A DNA stretch of 53,329 nt from [Clostridium] methylpentosum DSM 5476 (GTDB taxonomy: Bacteria > Bacillota > Clostridia > Oscillospirales > Ruminococcaceae): assembly GCA_000158655.1 (NCBI GenBank), contig EQ973343.1, positions 287,942-341,270 on the forward strand, in the 5' to 3' direction. Shown in pieces: positions 1 through 8,846 of the stretch. The notes below the pieces were generated by a model. That model was not told the origin of the DNA. It made no database searches and saw nothing but the letters and a program-made list of their open reading frames with translations. Position 1 is the first letter of the stretch, and each line of letters opens with the position of its first letter. The position numbers and the translations under genes were made by a program.

Positions 1-28
1 CTCCGGCTGAGCCGGAGGCTTTTCTTTG
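1..28 (+). terminator. Rho-independent terminator of an upstream gene
   Basis: The hairpin CTCCGGC-tga-GCCGGAG is followed by a T-rich tract. It closes a gene that lies outside the window to the left. Confidence 0.75.
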
Positions 29-490
29 CTATAAGGAAACGGACAGTGATTCTAGGATAAAGGCAAATCACAATTTTTGCATCTTTATCAAGTGCAAAAT
101 TCTCTTTTGTCTGATCTGTGCTTTGAGTGCAAGCAAGTGCGCTACTTTGTGTCAAACCCAATAGCAGTTTGCTATTCCTGCCTGTTTTCGCTGTCACTTT
201 CATGCGTCCCCAGCCTTGTTCTAGCCATTTAAACCTGTCTCTTATTTCTAATGACATTTCTTTTGGGAGTGAAACAATAGTCCAGCCAACCCCACCGAAG
301 ATGAATACTGGTATGCTTTTGCTTAAAACTCAAATTGTGTTTGTTTCTGTTTCCCTTTGAAATCTTTTTGGTAAACCCTGTCTCTTGACGAAAGATCTCA
401 AAATGAATTCCAGATGAGCCGAGTGGGCATTGTACCGCAAACAAGAGAGTGCCGTCAGAATTCCGGTCAAAACACTTCTGTTTGACCCGG

Positions 491-757
491 CTATTCTTTG
501 CTCCAACGTTTGAGCGCAGGGAAAAATTCCCGCATCATCTCACGGGCCTTTTCCTGCGTCATGCCATTGTTTCCGGCAGTCATGTGGGGCACACAGAACT
601 CAATCATTTCCTCCATTGACAAATCAGAGGTGAAGCTCCCTTTTTGGTAACAGTAGGAACAGTAATCCTCATTTTTACTTCCATCCGCATTGGTTCCCCA
701 AGGTGCGTCGGCTCCTTCCATCGGCATACCGCAGGACTGGCAGAATTTTGTATTCAT
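491..757 (-). CDS. Zinc-ribbon domain protein, 88 aa
   Basis: The start is set at the ATG at 757, which has GGAGGACC upstream at a good distance; the longer open frame upstream lacks a ribosome binding site. The protein opens with a CxxC pair (CQSCGMPM, residues 6-13) and has a second CSYC pair near residue 36, giving a four-cysteine zinc site. The rest is a helical C-terminus with a MTQEKARE segment and an aromatic, basic end. It matches the small 'putative zinc ribbon' family of Clostridia, whose function is unknown. It is a single-gene unit on the minus strand, next to the DHFR-like gene. Confidence 0.8.
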   Translation of the reverse strand: MNTKFCQSCGMPMEGADAPWGTNADGSKNEDYCSYCYQKGSFTSDLSMEEMIEFCVPHMTAGNNGMTQEKAREMMREFFPALKRWSKE

Positions 758-834
758 AGTTTGGTCCTCCTTTGTTTTTTTAAGTATAGCACAGCAAACC
801 AGACAACAGTGTGTCATATTATAAAAATTGTTTG

Positions 835-1371
835 TTATCTGCGGCGAGTGTAAATCGCCCGGATCGAGCTCCCACACGCCTTGAGCTGCTCCAAACGAAG
901 TTCGGTCAGCGGATTTCCCTGCCGAAACAGCGGTATTCCACTGCCGAGAAGGACCGGGAGAATCGTAATATCATAGACGTCAATTGCATCCGCCTGAATC
1001 AGCTGGCTGACCAGCTCCGCCCCGCCGCAGACCCAGATATCTTTGCCCTGTTGTTTGCGAAGCTGCGAAACGAAATCCGCTGCATCCCCCGAAACGAACT
1101 CGACGAACTCGGTGCTGTGCATTTTCCGGTGGGTAAACACAACGCTTTTCTTTTTCCGGTAGGGCCAGTTGTTGGGGGACAGCTCTGTGACGATCTGCAA
1201 ATAAGTTTTCATCCCCATCAGAATGGTGTCGACGCCCTCAAAAAAGGCGCGGTACTCGTCGTCCTCCGCTCCTCCTGGGTGATAGACTTCAAGCCAGTCA
1301 ACACCGCCGTCTGCATCTGCAAGGTAACCATCCAAACTAACTCCAAGATATAGAATAACCTTTCGTTTCAT
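835..1371 (-). CDS. Dihydrofolate reductase family protein (RibD C-terminal fold), 178 aa
   Basis: The sequence starts KVILYLGVSLDGYLAD, the usual opening of the DHFR/RibD-like fold, followed by LMGMKTY, the VVFTHR segment and the nucleotide-binding IWVCGGAEL motif near residue 115, then a VLLGSGIPLF strand typical of the family. Members bind NADPH, but the substrate of these stand-alone versions is generally not known. The ATG at 1371 has GGAGGAATC in front of it, so this start is preferred to the longer frame. It is probably monocistronic. Confidence 0.85.
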   Translation of the reverse strand: MKRKVILYLGVSLDGYLADADGGVDWLEVYHPGGAEDDEYRAFFEGVDTILMGMKTYLQIVTELSPNNWPYRKKKSVVFTHRKMHSTEFVEFVSGDAADFVSQLRKQQGKDIWVCGGAELVSQLIQADAIDVYDITILPVLLGSGIPLFRQGNPLTELRLEQLKACGSSIRAIYTRRR

Positions 1372-1461
1372 AGATTCCTCCGTTTTTTTCAGGCTGACTC
1401 CGCACTGGCTTGTCCGGGATGATGCCTCGCTGTTCAGTCCTGCCCCGTTTTTCAGCTGCAC

Positions 1462-1988
1462 TTGCTTCTCTCTCCTTCTGTATCATACTTCTATAGTATA
1501 GTGTAAACTTTCAAAAATATCTACCGTCCCATAAAATCATTGGTTTACGAAAACAAAAGTCCATTCTCCGCACAAATCCCCTAAAATTGAGTGGAGGAAA
1601 TGATTCCTGACGAAGGTCCCACCCCAATCCTCGCATCATTCTTGAGACGAAATCTCTTTTATTTCCACCTCTATTTCTCCAGACGACCCTGTTGAAAAAC
1701 AATTGACTCAACGTTTTTATCCCGACCGGCTACAGTGATACTGCCACTAGAGTGGATGAGCAATTTTCAAAAGGTCTTGTCATTGATATCACCCCCTGTA
1801 ACCACGGAATAACAAATCCGGCAGAGCACACATTGCCATCGAAAAATCGATAATAATCTGCAACAGTCCGCTTTCTAAGTCCCGAAGATTGTTTGTCTCG
1901 TTTCGCTTTGGTCGGTTCCTTTCATCGAGCAAACCTTGTGCAAAACAATTTGCATTTTCCAGCACAACTAAAAGATGACAATGATGAG
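1462..1988. other. Intergenic, no gene recognised
   Basis: This stretch holds only short open frames without convincing ribosome binding sites. A TATACTATAG-rich patch at 1485-1502 may carry the promoter of the DHFR-like gene. I see no repeat, tRNA or recognisable fragment of a protein. Confidence 0.5.
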
Positions 1989-1989
1989 A

Positions 1990-2026
1990 TAAAAACGGGC
2001 AGCCGGACGCACTGTCCGGCTGCCCG
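1990..2026 (-). terminator. Very strong minus-strand intrinsic terminator
   Basis: The stem CGGGCAGCCGGAC / GTCCGGCTGCCCG (1996-2008 with 2014-2026) is 13 bp without mismatch, has a 5-nt loop, and on the minus strand is followed by TTTTTAT. No minus-strand protein gene lies just upstream, so it most likely ends the structured RNA described next. Confidence 0.85.
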
Positions 2027-2275
2027 AATGCGAGCTCCACTGACTGAAGTCCCCAAGCGAATTGCGGAGAGGGCCTCCCCCTCCGCCAACCGCCTGGCCG
2101 GAGAGATCTATCTCCGGTCTATGTGAAGCAGGCGGGTCCGGGCCGTTTGAGTCCGCCGGGGAAAGCTCCCCAGATGGGCGCCAAGCGCCACTTTCCCCAC
2201 CCGCCTGCGGGTTTTCAAATAAGAGAGGTGTCTGTTCCGGCGATGAAAATCACCGCAAGCCCGATCGGGCTCATT
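1990..2275 (-). ncRNA. Candidate structured non-coding RNA ending at the 1990 terminator
   Basis: The region is GC-rich and packed with complementary segments. CAGGCGGGT (2128-2136) can pair with ACCCGCCTG (2199-2207), and an overlapping part of it can instead pair with CCGCCTG near 2091. GGGGAAAG can pair with CTTTCCCC inside the first of these helices. CCGGAGA/TCTCCGG and GCGGAG/CTCCGC form further local hairpins. On the minus strand it runs into a strong terminator. I could not match it to RNase P, tmRNA, SRP or a riboswitch core that I know; 6S-like RNA or a raiA-type RNA are possibilities. A minus-strand promoter was not obvious, so the 5' end is a guess. Confidence 0.4.
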
Positions 2276-2463
2276 CCCATCTTATGCTTCTGGCTGCGGT
2301 TCGGCTCACGATTTTTCCCCTCTGTGCCCCTGTCCAATTCTGAATCTCCCCCTTTTCCCAGCTGGACAGTCCAGTTAGACTGAACAAACAATACAAAACT
2401 CTCCCAAAAAAATAGTTTGCAGCCGCCGCTTTGGGGAATTGTCAGAAATGTAACAACTCGCTC

Positions 2464-2492
2464 TTGTAAAAAGTCGAAAAACAGTTTATAAT
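2464..2492 (+). promoter_or_regulatory. Sigma-A promoter of the scaffold/GGGtGRT operon
   Basis: TTGTAA (2464-2469) and TATAAT (2487-2492) are spaced by 17 bp. Transcription would begin near 2499, leaving a leader of about 80 nt before the ATG at 2579. Confidence 0.75.
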
Positions 2493-2578
2493 AATATCGA
2501 TTGGGGCGATCCCGCCTCATAACGCGCCGCCAACGGGCGCTGCGTCAATTTGAAATCGAACCGAAAGGAGTCTCTTTT

Positions 2579-3268
2579 ATGAACTATTCACATGAAGTTG
2601 AAAACATGTGCACTCTCAAAAAAGGCCCGAATCACGGCCCCGCTCCGATTCCTGAAGAAGGAAAATGGGTAAAAGCTTACGAAATCAAAGACATTTCCGG
2701 TCTCTCCCACGGCATCGGCTGGTGCGCTCCTCAGCAGGGCACCTGCAAGCTCACCCTCAATGTCAAAAACGGCATCATCGAGGAAGCTCTTGTTGAAACC
2801 GTCGGCTGCTCCGGCATGACCCACTCGGCTGCGATGGCGGGCGAAATCCTTCCGGGCAAGACCATCCTTGAAGCGCTCAACACCGACCTCGTGTGCGACG
2901 CAATCAACGTTGCAATGCGCGAGATCTTTAAACAGCTCGCATACGGCAGAACCCAGACCGCATTCTCCGAAGACGGTCTGCCTGTCGGCGCAGCACTTGA
3001 GGATCTGGGCAAAGGCCTCTGCTCCCAGGTCGGCACCACCTTCAGCACCCGTGCAAAAGGCGTGCGTTACCTCTCCCTCGCAGAGGGCTACATCATCGAC
3101 GTTGCAATCAACGGCGGCGAGCCGACCGGCTACAAATTTGTCCGTCTCGGCAAGATGATGGAGGACATCCGCCACGGCGTAAACCCGGCGGAAGCTTATG
3201 AGAAAAACATCGCTACATACGGACGCTATGACAACGCGGAGCAGTACATCGACCCGCGTGAAGAATAA
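2579..3268 (+). CDS. IscU/NifU-like iron-sulfur scaffold family protein, 229 aa
   Basis: The start is the ATG at 2579, preceded by AAAGGAG. The central part (residues 40-130) resembles the NifU N-terminal/IscU scaffold fold: it has cysteines at 49 and 56 (GWCAPQQGTC) and a GCSGMTHSAAMAG segment with C77, comparable to the cluster-binding loop of IscU. The C-terminal third carries no domain I recognise. Proteins of this type are found directly before GGGtGRT proteins in Clostridia, and here the partner starts 19 nt after its stop. A role in Fe-S or related metal cofactor handling is inference from the fold; the pathway is not known. Confidence 0.8.
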   Translation: MNYSHEVENMCTLKKGPNHGPAPIPEEGKWVKAYEIKDISGLSHGIGWCAPQQGTCKLTLNVKNGIIEEALVETVGCSGMTHSAAMAGEILPGKTILEALNTDLVCDAINVAMREIFKQLAYGRTQTAFSEDGLPVGAALEDLGKGLCSQVGTTFSTRAKGVRYLSLAEGYIIDVAINGGEPTGYKFVRLGKMMEDIRHGVNPAEAYEKNIATYGRYDNAEQYIDPREE

Positions 3269-3287
3269 TTGAAGGAGGAACGCAAGC

Positions 3288-4292
3288 ATGGCTAATTTTG
3301 AAAGTAAAGAGAGAAGAATGCCGAAAATCGAGAAATGTCTCGCTGAGTACGGCTTAGCTACCCTCGAAGACGCGCAGGCCCTCTGCCTCGAAAAAGGCGT
3401 AAAATGTGATGAGATCGTAAAGGGCATCCAGCCGATCGCATTTGAGAACGCTGTTTGGGCGTACACCCTCGGTTCCGCGATCGCAATTAAAAAAGGCTGC
3501 AAAACCGCTGCTGAGGCAGCCGAAGCAATCGGTATCGGCCTCGAGGCGTTCTGCATCCCCGGCTCTGTCGCTGAGCAGAGAAACGTTGGCCTCGGCCACG
3601 GCAACCTCGGCGCAATGCTGCTCAGAGACGAAACCAAGTGCTTCTGCTTCCTCGCAGGCCACGAGTCGTTCGCTGCGGCGGAAGGCGCAATCGGCATCGC
3701 GAGAACCGCAAACAAGGCCCGCAAAGAGCCCCTGCGCGTTATCCTCAACGGTCTGGGCAAAGACGCGGCCTACATCATTTCGAGAATCAACGGCTTTACC
3801 TATGTGGAAACCGACTTTGATTTTGCCACTAGCACTGTCAAAGAAGTCCGCTCTGTCGCTTTCTCGGACGGCGAGCGTGCTCAGGTCAAATGCTACGGCG
3901 CAAACGATGTCCTCGAAGGCGTTGCGATCATGAAAAAAGAAGGCGTTGACGTTTCGATCACCGGTAACTCCACCAACCCGACCCGTTTCCAGCACCTCGT
4001 TGCAGGCACCTACAAGAAATGGGCGATTGAAAACGGCAAAAAATACTTCTCGGTTGCTTCGGGCGGCGGCACTGGTCGTACCCTGCACCCCGACAACATG
4101 GCGGCAGGCCCTGCTTCCTACGGCCTGACCGACTCGATGGGTCGTATGCACGGCGACGCCCAGTTCGCAGGTTCCTCTTCGGTTCCGGCGCACGTCGAGA
4201 TGATGGGTCTCATCGGCATGGGCAACAACCCGATGGTCGGTGCGACTGTCGCATGTGCTGTGGCTGTTGCTCAGGGTCTTGGCAACATCTAA
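3288..4292 (+). CDS. GGGtGRT protein, 334 aa
   Basis: The signature GGGTGRT is at residues 259-265, followed by a conserved SMGRMHGDAQFAGSSS block. The family is named for this motif and has no established function. A glycine-rich loop at 100-110 (GLGHGNLGAM) and cysteines at 17, 33, 40, 71, 89, 118 and 120 also stand out. It is translated from an AAGGAGG site and shares a transcript with the IscU-like gene upstream; a terminator follows the stop. The fixed pairing with a scaffold-like protein suggests that the two form one system, perhaps a metallocofactor-dependent enzyme, but that is inference. Confidence 0.9.
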   Translation: MANFESKERRMPKIEKCLAEYGLATLEDAQALCLEKGVKCDEIVKGIQPIAFENAVWAYTLGSAIAIKKGCKTAAEAAEAIGIGLEAFCIPGSVAEQRNVGLGHGNLGAMLLRDETKCFCFLAGHESFAAAEGAIGIARTANKARKEPLRVILNGLGKDAAYIISRINGFTYVETDFDFATSTVKEVRSVAFSDGERAQVKCYGANDVLEGVAIMKKEGVDVSITGNSTNPTRFQHLVAGTYKKWAIENGKKYFSVASGGGTGRTLHPDNMAAGPASYGLTDSMGRMHGDAQFAGSSSVPAHVEMMGLIGMGNNPMVGATVACAVAVAQGLGNI

Positions 4293-4320
4293 AACCGCAG
4301 AGAATCAGGATTTATTTACT

Positions 4321-4357
4321 AAAAAGCTGCTTCGATTTGAAGCAGCTTTTTCTTTTT
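4321..4357 (+). terminator. Terminator of the scaffold/GGGtGRT operon
   Basis: A perfect stem AAAAAGCTGCTTC / GAAGCAGCTTTTT with a 5-nt loop is followed by a T-rich tail. Confidence 0.9.
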
Positions 4358-4959
4358 ATCGCTTCTAGCAAGAGACATCCCCGAATCGGCCGGAGGTGGA
4401 AAATAGCTTTTTCAAAAGAAAAATCTTCTACAGAAAATCATCTGGCGATCACATTTTGAAAAAATAGCGGGAGGTTTTTCTGTGGAAGGAAGCAAAGAAC
4501 CGGCACATGCAAAGGAGCAAACAACAGGTAAGGTGTAAATCGACCTGTTTCGGATAGTGAGAACAAGTAGTCAAAAAGTCAGCCAAACAGCTGTTACAGT
4601 GGTCAAGCCTTTGGGCCCTTTTAGGGCCTCTGTCTACCATCATTGTAATTCGCATCCTGTAAATGCCGACGATCAAATTCCGCTGCACTGTGATTTGGGT
4701 AAGAAAATGATTATCAGCTTTACAAAATGCTGCTCGGTAAGGGCGATCCCTCTGGCAAAATGTCCGTTCAAATACCAAGCAACAAAGCTTCTTAAAAATG
4801 GTATAAAAGCTGGAGACACGAAAATGAACTGCACTGGATACCTGTGAATTGATTTCCACAGCCCTGTGTGCGCTCTCCTAGTGCAGGTACAGGATGGAAG
4901 ATCATCGGAACAATGTTTTGCATACGATGGGTTAAATTGGCTTTTATCGAAAGGAAGCG
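4358..4959. other. Intergenic, about 600 bp, no gene recognised
   Basis: Open frames exist on both strands but none has a recognisable product or a good start. Codon use does not look like that of the neighbours. It may be decayed coding DNA plus the promoter region of the permease. Confidence 0.45.
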
Positions 4960-4965
4960 ATGCAT

Positions 4966-6441
4966 ATGAAGGAAGCAAAGCCGGTTTCTTCCCTAAAACG
5001 ATGTCTCGGCCTGCGAGAATCCATCACCATCACCACTGGGACAGTGATCGGGGTCGGGCTGTTCACTGTCGGCGCTAATGTGGTTGGGTTGCTCGGTTCC
5101 ACTGTGATCTTTGCCACACTGGCAGCCCTCCTGATCAGCATTTATCCCGCTTTGCTTTACGCAGAGATGGGGGCGGCCCTTCCTGTCTCAGGCGGCACCT
5201 ATCAGTACGCTTCTCTCGGTTTGGGCCGTCCCTTCGGCATGCTGTCCGGCTGGTGCTTCGTTATCTCGATGGTATCAGTTGCCAGCGGCGAGGCGCTCGC
5301 CTTCAGCTTTTACATACGGACCCTATTTGAAGCGCTGGGGATTCCTCTGCCCATTGACGACCGTTGGATCGCCTGTTTTGCGGTGGCGGGGTTTCTGCTC
5401 CTCGCGGTGCGTGGGGTGGAGATGACTGGTCGGATGCAAAACGGGTTTCTCTTTTTCTTCTGGGGGGTGGCTGTCGTTTGGATCTTTTCCACGCTGCCCT
5501 CAATGCAGTTTGGCGGGGGTGTCACTGTCCCCAATCCCGACAGCCTCAGCCTCACCGGGTTCCTCCCCTGCGTCGCCATGATCTGGTGGTGCTTTGCCGG
5601 CTTTGAGACCTGCTGCGCCATGGGGGAGGAAATCAAACATCCCCAGATCAATCTGCCCCGCGCGTTGTTTTTGGCGCCCTTCCTCGTGTTTGCCGTCAAC
5701 GGCCTGTTTCAATGGGCGCTGGTGTGTATCGTTCCAGCTAACAGCCTGGCCTCTCTGGCAGCGGCTGCGGCCCCCTATGCCGAGGGCATGAAGCTGGCGG
5801 GGGTGGTGGGCTTTCCACTGGTCCTGCTCTGCCTTGGAATCGCCTTTGGAGGGGATTTTTCCACCCTCAACGCAAGCGTATCCGCCCCTGCGCGGTATCT
5901 CTATTCCATGGCAAAGGACGGAGCGCTGCCCGGCTTTCTCGCAAAGCTTCATCCCCGTCACAAAACGCCGGTGCCGGCGATCCTGATCCTAGGCGGGCTG
6001 ATGCTGGCCCTCATCGCCACCGATTCCCTTTCCATCATCGCGTCCCTCTCGCTGTTTGCCACCTTGCTGTACTACGTCGTCGGCATGGCCGCCGCCTGCG
6101 GACTGCGGGTGAAATGTCCTGATTTAAAGCGCCCTTACCGTGCACCTCTCCTGTGGATCGGCGCCCCGGTCAGCATTTTCATTTACCTGATTTTGATGAC
6201 CCAGCTCGATAAAACCGCAGTGATTGCCGGCATCATCTGGTGCCTCCTGGGCTTGCTGCTGTTCTGCCTCTGCAGGCGGCGCTACAAGGAGGGCAGGAGC
6301 GGGATTTCCCTGCCCGCGCTTCCCGACCCACCGACACCGGAAGAAAAGCAGCGTATGGACCGGGAATACCGAGTTTGGTTTATTCTAGTGGCGGCTGCCG
6401 TGCTGCTGGTGCTGGGACTGCACCTCTCCCTGTTTTTTTGA
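4966..6441 (+). CDS. APC-superfamily amino acid permease, 491 aa
   Basis: The N-terminus has the hallmark of the APC family, a first helix with the substrate-binding glycine run (TTGTVIGVGLFTVG, about residues 22-35), followed by PALLYAEMGAALPVSGGTYQYA. Twelve or more hydrophobic segments follow and the C-terminal tail is charged. The segment AMIWWCFAGFETCCAMGEEIKHP matches the sixth to seventh helix region. It probably imports or exchanges an amino acid across the membrane; the substrate cannot be read from the sequence. Two ATGs lie 6 nt apart; the second (4966) sits at a better distance from AAAGGAAG. Confidence 0.88.
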   Translation: MKEAKPVSSLKRCLGLRESITITTGTVIGVGLFTVGANVVGLLGSTVIFATLAALLISIYPALLYAEMGAALPVSGGTYQYASLGLGRPFGMLSGWCFVISMVSVASGEALAFSFYIRTLFEALGIPLPIDDRWIACFAVAGFLLLAVRGVEMTGRMQNGFLFFFWGVAVVWIFSTLPSMQFGGGVTVPNPDSLSLTGFLPCVAMIWWCFAGFETCCAMGEEIKHPQINLPRALFLAPFLVFAVNGLFQWALVCIVPANSLASLAAAAAPYAEGMKLAGVVGFPLVLLCLGIAFGGDFSTLNASVSAPARYLYSMAKDGALPGFLAKLHPRHKTPVPAILILGGLMLALIATDSLSIIASLSLFATLLYYVVGMAAACGLRVKCPDLKRPYRAPLLWIGAPVSIFIYLILMTQLDKTAVIAGIIWCLLGLLLFCLCRRRYKEGRSGISLPALPDPPTPEEKQRMDREYRVWFILVAAAVLLVLGLHLSLFF

Positions 6442-6470
6442 CATACAGCTTGTTTCCTTCGCATATGGAT

Positions 6471-6507
6471 AAAGCAGAGCATTGCGCTGAGATTCAATCT
6501 GCTTTTT
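6471..6507 (+). terminator. Terminator-like hairpin after the permease
   Basis: AAAGCAGA / TCTGCTTT forms an 8-bp stem with a loop of about 19 nt and a short T run. It separates the permease from the MATE gene, though readthrough is possible. Confidence 0.55.
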
Positions 6508-6528
6508 GAAGTGTAGGGAGGGAGACCG

Positions 6529-7905
6529 ATGTCCAACAATAGACTGCTCACAGAGGGAAGGCCCTTTCCCACCCTGCTGCGTTTTTCTCTGCCCTTTCTC
6601 CTGTCAAATATTCTGCAGGCCTGCTATGGAGCGTCCGATCTGTTCATGGTCGGGCGCTTTTCGGATTCCATCGGCGTTTCCGCTGTCGCAACAGGCGGCC
6701 AGGTAATGCAGACCATTACTGGTCTATCGATCGGATTAACAGCGGGCGGCACAGTACTCATCGGCCGCTATTTCGGCGCCCGTCAGAAGCGAGCTATCGC
6801 CCATGCCATCAAAACCATGGTGATTGTGTTCGGCTTGATTTCGCTGCTGCTCACCGCTGTCACCATCCTGCTGCTCGACCCCATCTGTACTCTGATGCAG
6901 GTGCCGCCTCAGGCGGTGGAAACCACCCGGCAATACCTGTTCGTCTGCGCCTGCGGCATCCTCTTTATCGTGGGCTACAACGTTGTCAGCGGCATTCTGC
7001 GGGGGCTTGGCGATTCCCGCACCCCGTTGATCCTCATCACAATCGCCTGCGTCATCAACGTCTCCACCGACCTGCTCTTTGTAGGCGCTCTGCGCATGGG
7101 CGCCTACGGCGCTGCTGTTTCCACCGTCATTGCGCAGGTCGTCAGCCTTGTGTTGGCCGTATTGTATCTGGCGGCAAAAGGCCTGTTGAGAAAATACTTC
7201 CACAGCGAACCCTGCTTTCGCCTGTATGCGGCCAAAGGCGTGATAGCGGCGGGACTTCCCATTGCCTTGCAGGAGGGCCTGGTCAATGTCTCTTTCCTGG
7301 TTCTCACCGCCATGATCAACAGTCTAGGTCTGATCGCATCGGCATCGGTCGGGGTGGTTGAAAAGCTCATTGTTTTCAGCATGCTGCCCACCACGGCTTT
7401 TTCCGCCGCACTTTCCGCCATGACGGCCCAGCATTATGGCGCCGGGCTGATGGACCGGGCGCGGCATTGCCTGCGCCTGTCGATCGGGCTGTCCCTCCTG
7501 TTCGGAATGGGCTGCCTGTTTCTTGCGCAATGGAACGCTCCCGCTCTGGTCGGTTTGTTTACCGCTGACCCACAGGTCATTGCCCAAGGCGCGCTGTATC
7601 TGCGCTCCTACAGCCTCGACTGCGTGCTGGTCTGCTTTGTCTTTTGCATAAATGCATTTTTCAGCGGCGGGGGCCACACCTTTTTCCCGCTGATTCACAG
7701 CCTTGCCGCCACTTTTTTGGTCCGCATTCCGGTTTCCTGGCTGCTCGTTCACACAGCACAACCCTCGATGTTCCACATCGGCTTTGCCGCGCCTGCCGCT
7801 TCTTTCCTCTCGATGTTGCTCTGTCAATTCTTCCTCACCAAGCATTATCCGGATGGGACAAAGACAAAAGGGCGCGACCTTGTTCGGCCGCACCCGCAAA
7901 TCTGA
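6529..7905 (+). CDS. MATE-family multidrug/cation antiporter, 458 aa
   Basis: The length and the pattern of twelve hydrophobic segments in two related halves are typical of MATE exporters. The N-terminal LLRFSLPFLLSNILQACYGASDLFMVGRF and the paired loop IGRYFGARQKRAIAHAI are family landmarks. The transporter uses a Na+ or H+ gradient to export organic cations or drugs. GGGAGGG lies just before the ATG. It follows the permease on the same strand and meets the next gene tail to tail, with only 8 bp between stop codons and no visible terminator. Confidence 0.9.
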   Translation: MSNNRLLTEGRPFPTLLRFSLPFLLSNILQACYGASDLFMVGRFSDSIGVSAVATGGQVMQTITGLSIGLTAGGTVLIGRYFGARQKRAIAHAIKTMVIVFGLISLLLTAVTILLLDPICTLMQVPPQAVETTRQYLFVCACGILFIVGYNVVSGILRGLGDSRTPLILITIACVINVSTDLLFVGALRMGAYGAAVSTVIAQVVSLVLAVLYLAAKGLLRKYFHSEPCFRLYAAKGVIAAGLPIALQEGLVNVSFLVLTAMINSLGLIASASVGVVEKLIVFSMLPTTAFSAALSAMTAQHYGAGLMDRARHCLRLSIGLSLLFGMGCLFLAQWNAPALVGLFTADPQVIAQGALYLRSYSLDCVLVCFVFCINAFFSGGGHTFFPLIHSLAATFLVRIPVSWLLVHTAQPSMFHIGFAAPAASFLSMLLCQFFLTKHYPDGTKTKGRDLVRPHPQI

Positions 7906-7913
7906 TCAGAGGG

Positions 7914-8846
7914 TTATCTGTCTGGAAGGACAGTCTGCAGTTCCACTACTGCTTCCAAAAACGAGCGGTTGGTGTGGGGACCGGAAAGGCACTCAATTGC
8001 TTGGTTCAGCCGCTTCGCCTTTTTCCCCGTCCGTTTTCCGCTCTGAAGATAGGCGCTGAAATGGGGCAGTAGCCGGGAGAGATCGCTCCGGTAGAGGCTG
8101 ACGCTGTCTGTGTTCTGGGCCAGGCGGACGGCCAGGCAGTGGAGAGCGGGCAGATCCTGATACAGCGGCTCCAGTTTGCGGTTGAGGCGGACCTTTTCCA
8201 GAGCGGTGATGGTGATATCGAAAATGAGAAAGGTGAGCATGGATTCGAGCAGCGGCGGGACCAATCCGTCCGCAATCAGGTGATGAATGGGAGAACCCAG
8301 CAAGACAACCGACGGCAGCTTTCCGGACAGCTTGATGCAGGTGGCAAAAATGCAAAGCAGGCCCATGGCGAAATACAGGGCAGGGCGGCACCGCATGAGG
8401 AAATGAAGCGCAACCAGCCACAGTAGAAAGAGCAGATACCGGCATGCATAGGTGAGGCCGTCCCGCAGCCCCGCAAACCGTTCGCTAAAGTTGAACAAGC
8501 CGGATAAACTCGTTCCCTGCTGTTGAAGATACTCCAGATAGGCTGTGTTGTCCTCCAAAATTTCTGCCATCTCCCACTGCTCTTTGGTCAGATAATCCGC
8601 AATGCCGGACAGGCTTTTCTCCTCTACAAGCCCTGGCAGACTGCCCGGAATACCGAACCGTTTGTCAGTTTCTTCCGAAAAGTAGATGTTGTCAGAAAAC
8701 TGTCCATCTGTGGCGTATTGATAAAGAAGCTCGGTATGCTCCCGTTCCAGCCATTGGTAAAGATTTTTGCCCAGCAGATCCGACAGGAGAAAGACCAACA
8801 AAAAGAGCCCGACAGCCGTGACCGCTTTTGCAATTGTTTTGCACAT
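7914..8846 (-). CDS. Unknown membrane protein, 310 aa
   Basis: I do not recognise the family. Residues 8-28 form an N-terminal signal anchor. A hydrophilic segment of about 100 residues follows, predicted outside. A cluster of four hydrophobic helices (about 130-225) comes next, then a basic, charged C-terminal domain of about 85 residues that would be inside. The gene is GC-rich like its neighbours, so it belongs to the chromosome and not to a recent insertion. It is convergent with the MATE gene. Confidence 0.65.
   Translation of the reverse strand: MCKTIAKAVTAVGLFLLVFLLSDLLGKNLYQWLEREHTELLYQYATDGQFSDNIYFSEETDKRFGIPGSLPGLVEEKSLSGIADYLTKEQWEMAEILEDNTAYLEYLQQQGTSLSGLFNFSERFAGLRDGLTYACRYLLFLLWLVALHFLMRCRPALYFAMGLLCIFATCIKLSGKLPSVVLLGSPIHHLIADGLVPPLLESMLTFLIFDITITALEKVRLNRKLEPLYQDLPALHCLAVRLAQNTDSVSLYRSDLSRLLPHFSAYLQSGKRTGKKAKRLNQAIECLSGPHTNRSFLEAVVELQTVLPDR

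Noticed and set aside
1511-1711. 66-aa minus-strand open frame rich in R, W and F
   Set aside because: No ribosome site, unusual composition and no recognisable domain; most likely non-coding.
2215-2520. 101-aa minus-strand frame ending SPIGLAVIFIAG
   Set aside because: It overlaps the promoter of the scaffold operon and the structured RNA candidate; the sequence is better explained by RNA structure than by a protein.
2588-4193. Long minus-strand frames across the scaffold and GGGtGRT genes
   Set aside because: Shadow frames produced by the GC-rich codon use of the real plus-strand genes.
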